Shown here: piece by piece, positions 18,463-26,766 of the stretch
Numbering within the stretch: the stretch's first letter is position 1
How the letters are laid out: each line of letters opens with the position of its first letter
Source of the DNA: Ignavibacteria bacterium UBA7675
GTDB taxonomy: Bacteria; Bacteroidota; Ignavibacteria; Kapaibacteriales; UB7675
Length of the DNA: 64,000 bases
Assembly (NCBI GenBank): GCA_002483085.1
Contig: DLHF01000073.1
Span: 48,707 to 112,706 of the forward strand
Direction: 5' to 3'
The notes under the pieces: model-generated
What the model was told of the DNA's origin: nothing
The model's database searches: none
The model's input: only the letters and a program-made list of their open reading frames with translations
Position numbers and translations under genes: made by a program

Positions 18463-19407
18463 ATGACTACCGACGACAAGCAGCATGAGTTTGAAGCTGC
18501 ACCCGAACTTCCCTACCCCGATGCAAAGTTGTTCCGGCGCGAGCCGAGAGTGCGAAACAAAAAGGAAAAGGAAAAAATTCGGAAGGGAACAAAAGATAGA
18601 AAAAAAGCGATTCTCGTGGAGGAACCAGAAACAACCGGCGGCTTCGAGAATACAATTATCTGCGGCGATAGCGAGCAAGTTCTGCACACGATCCCTTCAA
18701 ATTCTATCGACATCGTGCTCACTTCCCCACCCTATAATTTTGGATTGGACTACGATACCAACGACGTCGCCGATGCACAGCTCTGGGAAGCGTACTTTGC
18801 AAAGCTTAATACAATCTGGAAAGAGTGTATGCGCGTGCTCAAGCCTGGCGGTCGCCTGATTGTCAATGTCCAGCCGCTGTTTTCTGATTATATTCCCACA
18901 CATCATATCATTTCTAAACAGCTTTTAGACCTCGGCCTGCTGTGGAAAGGCGAAATTCTGTGGGAGAAAAATAATTACAATTGCAAATACACAGCCTGGG
19001 GAAGCTGGAAAAGCCCCAGTATGCCGTACCTGAAGTACTCGTGGGAATTCATCGAAATATTTAGCAAGGAAACTCACAAGAAAACCGGTGCGAGCGAAAA
19101 CATCGACATCACTGCCAATGAGTTCAAAAAGTGGGTGTACGCAAAGTGGTCGATTTCCCCGGAACGCAATATGAAGGAATATCACCACCCTGCCATGTTT
19201 CCCGAAGAATTAGTGTCGCGCCTGCTCAAGCTGTTCAGCTATAGAAATGATCTGGTGCTCGATCCGTTCAATGGCGCAGGTACAACTACAACGGTAGCAC
19301 AGCGCTTGGGCCGCCGGTTTATCGGCATCGATGTGTCCGAAGAATTCTGCCGCGTAGCCGAAGAACGCTTGCGGAAAACGCCGATGGGACTGTTTGGAGA
19401 ACGATAA
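18463..19407 (+). CDS. Orphan beta-class DNA methyltransferase (N6-adenine or N4-cytosine)
   Basis: 314-aa SAM-dependent DNA amino-methyltransferase. The catalytic motif IV TSPPYNFGLDYD lies at residues about 87-98, before the SAM-binding motif I DPFNGAGTTTTVAQ at about 267, which is the beta-class order. The TSPPY form is common in N4-cytosine enzymes but also occurs in N6-adenine ones, so the base is undecided. Residues 1-60 form a charged Lys/Arg/Glu-rich extension (REPRVRNKKEKEKIRKGTKD) ahead of the domain. No restriction endonuclease or specificity gene is adjacent, so it is likely solitary. It follows dnaE by 90 bases. Confidence 0.88.
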   Translation: MTTDDKQHEFEAAPELPYPDAKLFRREPRVRNKKEKEKIRKGTKDRKKAILVEEPETTGGFENTIICGDSEQVLHTIPSNSIDIVLTSPPYNFGLDYDTNDVADAQLWEAYFAKLNTIWKECMRVLKPGGRLIVNVQPLFSDYIPTHHIISKQLLDLGLLWKGEILWEKNNYNCKYTAWGSWKSPSMPYLKYSWEFIEIFSKETHKKTGASENIDITANEFKKWVYAKWSISPERNMKEYHHPAMFPEELVSRLLKLFSYRNDLVLDPFNGAGTTTTVAQRLGRRFIGIDVSEEFCRVAEERLRKTPMGLFGER

Positions 19408-19449
19408 TAGGCGCCAAACAAGTATCTGTGCATGCTGTTTTCAACAAGC

Positions 19450-19480
19450 AAAAAAAAGCGGCTGGATCACTTCCAACCGC
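19450..19480 (-). terminator. Terminator of the ABC export operon
   Basis: On the minus strand the stem GCGGTTGG / CCAGCCGC (one G-T pair) is followed by seven T residues (plus-strand A run 19451-19457). It lies about 170 bases past the permease gene ending at 19653. Confidence 0.65.
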
Positions 19481-19524
19481 CTTCAGTTTATACTCGCTCT
19501 TTTAAGTGCATCTCATCGGCCAAT

Positions 19525-19640
19525 CATTTCGCTTCGGCCTCTGCCCAGAGGTGGCTTTCAAGCCACCTCTACGGTATGTCTCTGCACCGCGCTGCACGAC
19601 CCGCCGCGTGGCTGTTCAGCCTTTCACCGCATATCATCCA
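19525..19640 (+). repeat. Dispersed intergenic repeat, left module with internal hairpin (copy B)
   Basis: TCGCTTCGGCCTCTGCC is followed by a perfect 11-bp stem AGAGGTGGCTT / AAGCCACCTCT (19547-19570) and then TCTCTGCACCGCGCTGCAC and CCGCGTGGCTGTTCAGCC. The right module is absent. The hairpin resembles the CCGTAGAGGCGCC stems at 26723 and 58330. It lies between convergent genes. Confidence 0.75.
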
Positions 19641-19652
19641 CCAAACTATCTA

Positions 19653-20819
19653 TTACGCCGAGCGCAGAGCATTTACAATTTGCAAGCGTGCAGCGCGGAA
19701 GGAAGGCAGAAAGCCTCCTACAAGCCCCATCACAACAGCAAAGAGAATGGTGAGTATAATGATGATTGGCGATAGCGAGAACGAGAATTGCAGCTCGGAA
19801 AACGAACCAAAATTCAGCGTTGAAAGCGAGACGAATTGCAGGAACGACGCAAGAAACAATCCCAACGCCCCTCCTACCAATGCTATCAACATCGACTCTA
19901 TCAGGAAAGCCATCATAATGCTGAACCTCTGAAAGCCGAGCGCGCGCAGTGTGCCGATCTCTACTGTGCGGTTGGCCACAGCAGCGTACATCGTAATCAT
20001 AGCGCCGATCATAGCGCCAACACTGAAGATAATCGTAATAAATATCCCGAGAATATTGATAAACATCGACAATGCTTCCGACTGCTTTTCGTAGTACCGG
20101 CGTTCGCTTTCGGGCTCGAACTGGTTTAAGCGCGGGTCCGACGCAAATTGTGTTTTGAGCTGTGATAGAACCGCAGGATCATCCACGCGAAAGGTAATTG
20201 TAGAAAAGTCGGAGCGATTAAACGCCTGAAGCAACTGGTCGATATCGCCCCAAATTTCGCTGTCAAAAGCGCTGTGTTCGCCGTCGATCACCCCAACAAT
20301 AGTCCACATATCACCAGCGAACTTTACTTTGTCGCCGATGTTAGCGCCTTTAAAGCGGTCGCGGATAGCACCACCAACCACGAGTTCGCGCGCACCCCAT
20401 GTAAACATTCTACCTTCGGTGAGCTTTATTTGCTCGCGAATAGTAAACGCCTGCCGGGAAACGCCACGCACTGTTACATTGCTGATACCGCCGGTTTTTT
20501 TGCCGATGTTAATAATCACGACAGCATCAGTAGTAGCCAGCGGTTTGCCGTCGGCGCCGCGCGAAATTGCGGGCAGCGTAAGAATGTTGTTCGCCGTTTC
20601 GCGGTCGATAATACTCGATATCTCGCTGGTTGCCGACTTTCTGGAAATGATCACATTGTTTGCCGAGCCTGTGGACACGAGAGTCTTCTGCACGCCATAA
20701 GACATCATCAGCACGGCGGCAAACACAAACACAACAAGCGCCACACCTGTCACCGTGATCGATGTCGTCAATCGCCGGGCAATGAAATTCCTGGCGATAT
20801 AGGAAAATGGTATTTTCAT
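19653..20819 (-). CDS. MacB/FtsX-like ABC transporter permease (second)
   Basis: 388-aa inner-membrane protein with the MacB/LolE plan: one N-terminal helix (residues about 20-40), a large periplasmic domain (about 45-270), then three helices in the C-terminal FtsX domain (SVGAMIGAMITMYAAVANRT, MMAFLIESMLIALVGGALG, ILFAVVMGLVGGFL). The motif EIGTLRALGFQRFSIM is the conserved coupling helix that contacts the ATPase. I use ATG 20819 (MKIPFSYIARNFIARR); the upstream in-frame ATG 20882 would overlap the preceding gene. It is the last gene of the adaptor-ATPase-permease-permease operon. Confidence 0.9.
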   Translation of the reverse strand: MKIPFSYIARNFIARRLTTSITVTGVALVVFVFAAVLMMSYGVQKTLVSTGSANNVIISRKSATSEISSIIDRETANNILTLPAISRGADGKPLATTDAVVIINIGKKTGGISNVTVRGVSRQAFTIREQIKLTEGRMFTWGARELVVGGAIRDRFKGANIGDKVKFAGDMWTIVGVIDGEHSAFDSEIWGDIDQLLQAFNRSDFSTITFRVDDPAVLSQLKTQFASDPRLNQFEPESERRYYEKQSEALSMFINILGIFITIIFSVGAMIGAMITMYAAVANRTVEIGTLRALGFQRFSIMMAFLIESMLIALVGGALGLFLASFLQFVSLSTLNFGSFSELQFSFSLSPIIIILTILFAVVMGLVGGFLPSFRAARLQIVNALRSA

Positions 20820-20853
20820 AGATTTCAATCGAATGAGTAGATGGACAGGTAGA

Positions 20854-22014
20854 TTAGCCGATAAATCGCAAGCCGTCGACAATACGCGTCTTCAGTGCCC
20901 GGCGCAGCGGTATAATAGAAGCGAGCACTCCTACCAATATCGCCGAACTCGCGGCGAGAATCACTGTAGATGGTGCGAGATTGAACACCGGGAACCAACC
21001 CTTTGGCACCAGAATGCTAAACATCGCTACAACTGGGTACACAATTGCCAGCCCCAACCCGGCACCGAGGAACGAAATGATAAGCGATTCCCCTGCGACA
21101 AAGGCCGAAAGATGGCCGCCAGTAAAACCAAGCGTTTTCAGCACTGCGTATTCGCGTGTGCGCTCACGAGCCGACATAATCATTGTATTGCCAAGCACCA
21201 GCATGATAATACCGATAATGACAAACGACATGACATTCAGCGATGTAATAATCGCACCCGACGATGCCACAAACCCTTGCTGGAATGCGCGCTCTGTCTC
21301 TGTCTTTGTTTCAGCACGAGAGTTCTGGAACAATGCGTCGATGCGCTCGGAAACAGCCGCAGACTGCCGTGCATCCTTAATCTGTACGGCAAACCAGCCA
21401 ATATTGCCAGCGCGCTCGGGCGATACCTGCCGTATGCGCTCATCCAAATATTGCCAGTGAAAGTACATACCAGTAGCATCTACAGTTTTATCGCGCGGCT
21501 GGTAAATAGCGCGCACGACAAATTGCCACTGCCCCGGGTAAATGTCCCCTTCGAGCTCCATAATATCGCCCACTTTCAGCTTGTACATTTTTGCGAGATC
21601 GGCACCTATCACACACGAGTTGCGCTCTTTCAGGAACGCTTCGCGCTCTGCAGGTGTCACCACAAATTCGGGATACACATCAAACAGCGTCTCAGGATCG
21701 CAAGCCATACGCGCAAAGAACTGATTTTTGTCGATGTACACACCGCCAAACCAGTTGAAAAACGTGACGTTTTTTACTTCGGGTAGCTTGGAAATCTGAT
21801 CCTTATAGGCATAGGGCAGCGGAAAAATAAACGACACCGCCTGCCTCGTAATGAGCCTGTCGGCAGCGGCGGCCTCTACTCCTGCATTCCATGCCGTCAC
21901 CACGGTTTGCAGCAGGCCAAATGCCATCACAGCAATAGCTATACCAACAATGGTAAGAAATGCCCGGAGCTTGTGGCGCAGAGCATTCTTAAAAATAAGT
22001 TTCAGTATTTTCAT
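20854..22014 (-). CDS. MacB/FtsX-like ABC transporter permease (first)
   Basis: 386-aa paralogue of the downstream permease with the same layout: N-terminal helix LRAFLTIVGIAIAVMAFGLL, periplasmic domain, and C-terminal FtsX domain with EYAVLKTLGFTGGHLSAF as coupling helix. The ATG overlaps the stop of the ATPase gene by four bases (ATGA at 22014-22011), indicating translational coupling. Two non-identical permeases suggest a LolC/LolE-like heterodimer or a split MacB rather than a MacB homodimer with fused ATPase. Confidence 0.9.
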   Translation of the reverse strand: MKILKLIFKNALRHKLRAFLTIVGIAIAVMAFGLLQTVVTAWNAGVEAAAADRLITRQAVSFIFPLPYAYKDQISKLPEVKNVTFFNWFGGVYIDKNQFFARMACDPETLFDVYPEFVVTPAEREAFLKERNSCVIGADLAKMYKLKVGDIMELEGDIYPGQWQFVVRAIYQPRDKTVDATGMYFHWQYLDERIRQVSPERAGNIGWFAVQIKDARQSAAVSERIDALFQNSRAETKTETERAFQQGFVASSGAIITSLNVMSFVIIGIIMLVLGNTMIMSARERTREYAVLKTLGFTGGHLSAFVAGESLIISFLGAGLGLAIVYPVVAMFSILVPKGWFPVFNLAPSTVILAASSAILVGVLASIIPLRRALKTRIVDGLRFIG

Positions 22015-22700
22015 CGCATTTTCTCCTCTGGAAGAAGATCGCCTTTCTCCAAGTGGCGTACTGTCCCTGCGCGTTCAGCAGCGGCGGGGTCGTGAGTCAC
22101 CATCACAATGGTTTTGCCCAGCTCTTGATTTAGGCGCTCAAGCAGCGTCATAATATCATCAGCCGAACGCTTGTCGAGGTCGCCTGTTGGTTCATCGGCT
22201 ACGAGAATATCCGGGTCGGAAGCAATAGCACGTGCAATAGCTACGCGCTGTTCCTGGCCGCCGGAAAGCTGTTTGGGATAGTGTTTCATACGGTCTGCGA
22301 GGCCCACCATCGCAAGCGCCCGCTCTACCTGATCCTTGCGCTGTGCTTTGTTCAGCGGCGTAAGCATCAGGGGAAGCTCTACGTTTTCATACGCCGTGAG
22401 CACGGGAATGAGATTGTAGAACTGAAAAATAAATCCCACGTGGCGCGAACGCCACTTGGCAAGCGTTGCTTCGCTCAGAGTGGCAATGTCGGTGCCCTGC
22501 ACGAGCACACGCCCGCGCGTTGGCCTGTCGATACCAGCAATAATATTGAGCAGTGTTGTTTTACCGGAGCCCGAAGGCCCCATCAGAGCGATAAATTCGC
22601 CCTCTTGGATTGTCAGTGACACATTGTTGAGGACGGGAACTTCCAGCTTGTCGCGCATGTACGATTTGTAGACATTTTCTACGCTGATCGCTGTGGGCAT
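22011..22700 (-). CDS. LolD/MacB-type ABC transporter ATP-binding protein
   Basis: 229-aa ATPase of the type VII (mechanotransmission) ABC family. Walker A GPSGSGKTT, Q-loop GFIFQFYNLIPVLTAYENVE, signature LSGGQEQRVAIARAI, Walker B ILVADEPTGDLD and H-loop VTHDP are all present. AAGGAG seven bases upstream fixes the start at ATG 22700 (MPTAISVENVYKSY); the longer open frame to 22868 lacks homology. It is coupled to the first permease and lies downstream of the adaptor gene. Confidence 0.93.
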   Translation of the reverse strand: MPTAISVENVYKSYMRDKLEVPVLNNVSLTIQEGEFIALMGPSGSGKTTLLNIIAGIDRPTRGRVLVQGTDIATLSEATLAKWRSRHVGFIFQFYNLIPVLTAYENVELPLMLTPLNKAQRKDQVERALAMVGLADRMKHYPKQLSGGQEQRVAIARAIASDPDILVADEPTGDLDKRSADDIMTLLERLNQELGKTIVMVTHDPAAAERAGTVRHLEKGDLLPEEKMR

Positions 22701-22971
22701 AAATACTCCTTCAGGGTCATGGAAAAATGCAGATGAAATGTATCTGTGTGTTGTAATACCGCCTTCTCTACCGCCGTGATGTGTACAGACCTGCAAACAA
22801 CTACACGCCGGAAGAATATATGCCGCAGAGGTGCCACGACACACAGGGAATGACTGCGCGTGTGGCATACAAAGGCAAGCCGACCTCTTGTTCCCGCTTC
22901 CGGCTGCCCGTTATCCTGTGAATGATCTCACTCCCGTTCCCACAAAAGCACAGTGCTCTATGGAAGTCGAA

Positions 22972-24207
22972 CTACTCTTTCAGGTTTATCGCCGAGCCAT
23001 CGCGCAGTGTTTCCGAGGGGTTGAGCACAACCTGATCGCCTGCGGCAAGCCCCTGTTTTACTTCGGCAAAGCCTTCGCTTTTTTCTCCAAGTGTTACTTG
23101 TACACTTCGCACTTTTTCACCGTCGATGCGGAATACTGTCAGCGCGTTGTTGCGCATTGCTACAGCCGCCATAGGTACCATAAGCCGGGGCGGGGCACTT
23201 GTCTGCGACTGGTCGGTATCTGGCTTCAGGAATAGAACTTTGGCGCTCATTTCAGGTAATACCCGTTCGTCGCGCTCGGCAAAGCGAATCTTGATTTGCA
23301 CTGTAGCTTTAGCGCGGTCGGCTGTGGGAATAATTTTGTGAACATTTGCTCTGTAGCGTTTATCGGGATAAGCATCCAGCGATACTTCGCAGGGCTGGTC
23401 GGGCAAAATACGCTCAATATTCGACTCCGATACATCGGCTTCTACTTCCAACGAGCTCATATCGGCAATTGTCGCTACCGCCCCGCGCGATCCCGCCGCA
23501 GCCCCAAGCGATGTAATTACCTCGCCGACATTGGCGTTCTTCGTGAGCACTGTCCCGTCGAATGGAGCACGAATAATCGTGTTCTCAAGCTGTACCTGCG
23601 CCACGCGGATATTCGCTTCGGCAACACCAACGGCGGCCTTGCGCGAGGCGAGCTGTGCCTGTGCGCGGTTGAGCCGAAGCTGGGCTGCGTCTAATGCAGC
23701 CTGTGTAGCCGAACCCGTGCTCAACAACTTCAACTGCCGGTCGTAGCTGATTTTCGCATCGTTCAGCTCGGCTTGGACATCCTCCACATCCGCTTTTGCT
23801 ACTGCAAGCGAAGCGCGAAGCTGAGCCAGCGACGCTTCAATGTCGTCGCTTTCAATGCGGCCTATAATCTGCCCAGCTTTTACATTGTCGCCCTCGATAA
23901 TATACAGGTTGGTCAGTCGACCTGTTGCTTTCGATGATACAGAAGCCTGGCGCTCGGCCACCACATAGCCGCTAGCTGTCAGTACAGCGCCAGCCTGTGC
24001 TGGCGATATAAGCGATACCACCGCCACATCCACTTCTTCGCTGCTTCTAAATAGTGTGTCGCCAAGCAGCACATACCCCACCACCCCTGCTATCACCACG
24101 AGAACCAGCGTAATAATCAGTCCCCGCTTCGATCCGCCGGTCTCAGGCTGCGAATTTCGGTTGATGCGCAAGGATGATAAATCGGCATTACGTACTTCTG
24201 ATGTCAT
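22972..24207 (-). CDS. Periplasmic adaptor (membrane fusion) protein of the ABC export system
   Basis: 411-aa HlyD/MacA/AcrA-family adaptor. One transmembrane anchor (GLIITLVLVVIAGVVGYVLL, residues about 28-47) precedes a biotinyl-lipoyl half (SKATGRLTNLYIIEGDNVKAGQ), a helical hairpin with RLNRAQAQLASRKAAVGVAE, the second lipoyl half (APFDGTVLTKNANVGEVITS), a beta-barrel and the membrane-proximal domain. It starts the operon that continues, after a 271-base gap with no recognised feature, with the ATPase and two permeases. No TolC homologue is in the window. The substrate (lipoprotein, peptide, drug) cannot be told. Confidence 0.92.
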   Translation of the reverse strand: MTSEVRNADLSSLRINRNSQPETGGSKRGLIITLVLVVIAGVVGYVLLGDTLFRSSEEVDVAVVSLISPAQAGAVLTASGYVVAERQASVSSKATGRLTNLYIIEGDNVKAGQIIGRIESDDIEASLAQLRASLAVAKADVEDVQAELNDAKISYDRQLKLLSTGSATQAALDAAQLRLNRAQAQLASRKAAVGVAEANIRVAQVQLENTIIRAPFDGTVLTKNANVGEVITSLGAAAGSRGAVATIADMSSLEVEADVSESNIERILPDQPCEVSLDAYPDKRYRANVHKIIPTADRAKATVQIKIRFAERDERVLPEMSAKVLFLKPDTDQSQTSAPPRLMVPMAAVAMRNNALTVFRIDGEKVRSVQVTLGEKSEGFAEVKQGLAAGDQVVLNPSETLRDGSAINLKE

Positions 24208-24842
24208 AATTCACTCTTTCGGTATAGATAAAGACAGTGTTTAGAGCCATCGCCCATATAAGCACCGCTAGGTTTCCATGTATCGGTACAGTCACAAACA
24301 CCGAAATTACACGCTCTTTTTCTTACAACCAACACTCTATTCATTTGGCGGCTCTCATTGTCCATTTTGGATAAGAACTGTCGCTATTATCAGCAATACC
24401 TACCACCATTGCAACGAAATCGCCACGAATACCGCAAATATAAAACGGATTCGATACAATTACAATGACAATCTACTGATGTATATGTTTAGCGAATTGG
24501 TCAAAAATACAGAGCTCATCGGCTGGCAAAGCATATACGCACTTTTTGCAAATAGATTCATTATACCCTATCTCGGTGGTGATCAGCGCGCTTCTGCCTC
24601 CGCCCATACGCTTGGCCTCCGCACCGCGCTGCACACCCGCCTCGTGGCTACCCGTTCCGTCCTTCGCCTCTTATTTTCCTGCAAATGCTCTGCAAAGCGC
24701 ACGGCGTTTGGCCAACCGCAAAGCGGCTCGTGCGACCGGTGACAGCGACCAGACGGGCGCCACAGCGACGCCCGTGCCACTCGTTGCTCTGTGATGATAC
24801 TCGCCTTTCTATCAGCTTCCTATTTTTCCATCGTCGTAGTTA
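24208..24842. other. Intergenic region upstream of the export operon
   Basis: 635 bases between the adaptor gene start and the stop of the lipoprotein gene at 24843. The left 370 bases are AT-richer and hold no supported gene. The right part holds the full dispersed repeat at 24589-24780. No TAnnTTTG promoter was found for the adaptor gene. Confidence 0.4.
24589..24780 (+). repeat. Dispersed intergenic repeat, full-length copy (copy C)
   Basis: Best-preserved copy. The left module CTCCGCACCGCGCTGCAC with CGCCTCGTGGCTACCC is followed by a middle segment TGCTCTGCAAAGCGCACGG and TTTGGCCAACCGCAAAGCGG, then the right module CGTGCGACCGGTGACAGCGA ending GACGCCCGTGCCAC. The end of the right module can form a CGGGCG / CGCCCG stem. 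The minus strand is open for about 65 codons (MARASLWRPSG...), which I treat as a shadow of the repeat. Confidence 0.8.
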
Positions 24843-26534
24843 TCACTGCTCTACTCTTTTGCCCCCTACAATTCGCCGCGCTTTCTCTTGGCCAAACCAT
24901 GTGTATTTTCCAGAAGGAGTCACCTGGACACACAGGTAATCGGAACGATCCTCGCCATACAGAACGATGGCATCCCGGAGCCAGAGAGTGTAGTTGGAAT
25001 ACCAACTGCTTCTACCTGAAAACGCAACTGGCATCTCCCACCATCTGCTGCGGCCATCTACAAGCATAAACTCGCTAAATGTAATACCGTCCTCTGCATC
25101 CCCATCTCGATACAAAATACAGAAACTACTGTCTGTTACGTGATAAGAAGAGTAGTGTCCAGCGACAACGGTCGTTTCGTCCATCATGATGGAGCTTTGC
25201 CATTGGACTGCCCCATTGGCTGCAATCTTTACTATTACTATTGAACCAGTCTCTGTAACAGCGGTACTGGGTGCAGGTGGAGCAACTGGTACAGGCAGAG
25301 CCACCCGTGCAGATGGAACAGGTGAAGAAACAGGGGCGGTTGGAATAGTAACCATTCTAAAGGGGACGTGTGGAATTGGAGGAGATGGAATGTGTGGAAG
25401 CATGGGCATGTCGGAGACATTGTAATTAACAGTTTTCTCAAGCACCAGCAGTGTTTCTCCTGTAGGAAGAGTAAGGCAACGCGATACTCGAAAATTCTTC
25501 ATATTTGCGTCTATCAGATACTCACGGGTCTCATCATCAAACAGGAGTGTATCGTTGAAGACAAAAGATTTACTCCGAAAATCAAGCTTGCTGACGGCCA
25601 CAGACATCAGATTTTTCCCGTTACAATAAGGCCAGGCAACGAGCACCGTATCACCGGCAAGGGTCTGTATCGAAGGTATCTGTGGTTCGAGGGTGTACAC
25701 CTCCCACTCTTGTGGCGAATATAGCCCGGGAAACCAAGCTGTTAATGTATCGCTGCGGTTCTGTGACATATCAAGCCGGACAACCGACTGCTGTACCACA
25801 GCATCCGATTGTGTCCGGGAAAATGTATAGAACACGTTGCCGCTATTACTCACTGCCAGTTCGGGCTTGTAATCGTCTGCATAGTCTTCGGACACAACAA
25901 TGCCGACCTTTGTTTTCTGTATTTGCTTCATATCAGCGCTTACAACAAACAGCTCTGCATTCCACACCTCCTCATCCTCACCAGCGTCCTTGTAGTCGTC
26001 ATAGAGAATTACCAGCATATAGCTACTATCAGGAGACAACCTGAAGTCGTGGTTTTTCTCCTGATCTGGGTCTATTATTCGCAGGAGTTCCTGTTGGTCG
26101 AGAAATTGCCCTGTGCGGTTGTCGAAGCGCCGCCCGATCAAACAAAGTGTATCTGGATGACTCCACTCCTGAGCCTCCGCATTATAGCGGGTAATCACAT
26201 TCACTGTCGAGCCAGTGTACCAGATAAAATCTCTTGATTCTCCATCCTTTCGCAAAAAAGCGGATCTCCATTCAGTTGGTTCCATCCAGTAGCTGCATCG
26301 TGTAATAACTGTAGAATCATCTACATCGGTGATGCTGGTGACAGAGGTATCACTATAAGCAAAGTGATAGCGTTGGTACGTGCCTATACCCCACATGATT
26401 TTGTCATCTACTTTCATCATAAGGGCTTTGCCGCCTTCGGGTTTCACGACAATACTACCGCATCCCTGTACCAGAATACCTATAAGTATCACAATAACAA
26501 GAGATGACATTCTCACAGAAAATGGGAATTGCAT
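24843..26534 (-). CDS. Lipoprotein of unknown function with proline-rich linker
   Basis: 563-aa predicted lipoprotein. Signal peptide SSLVIVILIGILVQGC contains the lipobox LVQG-C. Mature residues include repeated beta-rich, aspartate-rich strands (DDSTVITRCS, SDTSVTSITDVDDS), suggesting a propeller-like fold, interrupted near residues 385-425 by a Pro/Val/Ala-rich linker (PVPSARVALPVPVAPPAP). No family is recognised. Two in-frame ATGs (26534, 26510) are possible; neither has a strong ribosome binding site, and both keep the signal peptide. Confidence 0.75.
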   Translation of the reverse strand: MQFPFSVRMSSLVIVILIGILVQGCGSIVVKPEGGKALMMKVDDKIMWGIGTYQRYHFAYSDTSVTSITDVDDSTVITRCSYWMEPTEWRSAFLRKDGESRDFIWYTGSTVNVITRYNAEAQEWSHPDTLCLIGRRFDNRTGQFLDQQELLRIIDPDQEKNHDFRLSPDSSYMLVILYDDYKDAGEDEEVWNAELFVVSADMKQIQKTKVGIVVSEDYADDYKPELAVSNSGNVFYTFSRTQSDAVVQQSVVRLDMSQNRSDTLTAWFPGLYSPQEWEVYTLEPQIPSIQTLAGDTVLVAWPYCNGKNLMSVAVSKLDFRSKSFVFNDTLLFDDETREYLIDANMKNFRVSRCLTLPTGETLLVLEKTVNYNVSDMPMLPHIPSPPIPHVPFRMVTIPTAPVSSPVPSARVALPVPVAPPAPSTAVTETGSIVIVKIAANGAVQWQSSIMMDETTVVAGHYSSYHVTDSSFCILYRDGDAEDGITFSEFMLVDGRSRWWEMPVAFSGRSSWYSNYTLWLRDAIVLYGEDRSDYLCVQVTPSGKYTWFGQEKARRIVGGKRVEQ

Positions 26535-26650
26535 AAAGAAAAAGAGTTAGGGATGGAAAAAGTGGGTTGTTGGGTACTGACAGCACATATTTACGGGTGG
26601 TTGCAGCAAATCGGAGGAAGTACCGGAATAGTAGTTGTGTGCAACCGGTA

Positions 26651-26684
26651 CAAATATACGACTTTTCTCTACGGCCTGCACAAT
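26651..26684 (-). promoter_or_regulatory. Possible Bacteroidota-type promoter for the lipoprotein gene
   Basis: On the minus strand ATTG (26684-26681) precedes TATATTTG (26658-26651) by 22 bases. The -7 element is an exact TAnnTTTG match, but the spacing is longer than the N20 of other candidates and the start codon is about 117 bases away. Confidence 0.3.
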
Positions 26685-26722
26685 ACAGATCATACAGTAG
26701 TAGCGCCGCACACACGCCCACA

Positions 26723-26766
26723 CCGTAGAGGCGCCGCTTGCGGCGCCTCAAGCGGCGCCTCTACGG
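26723..26766 (-). terminator. 18-bp perfect hairpin overlapping a stop codon
   Basis: CCGTAGAGGCGCCGCTTG (26723-26740) and its exact complement (26749-26766) flank an 8-base loop. The right arm covers the TAG stop of the gene ending at 26761. There is no T run, so it may be a REP-like element or mRNA-end protector rather than a classical terminator. The stem shares CCGTAGAGG with hairpins in repeat copies B and I. Confidence 0.6.

Noticed and set aside
24583..24780. A minus-strand ORF reading MARASLWRPSG..., with similar ORFs at 37774 and 47778
   Set aside because: These are the reverse reading of the dispersed repeat. They share sequence only because the repeat does, and lack ribosome binding sites and conserved length.
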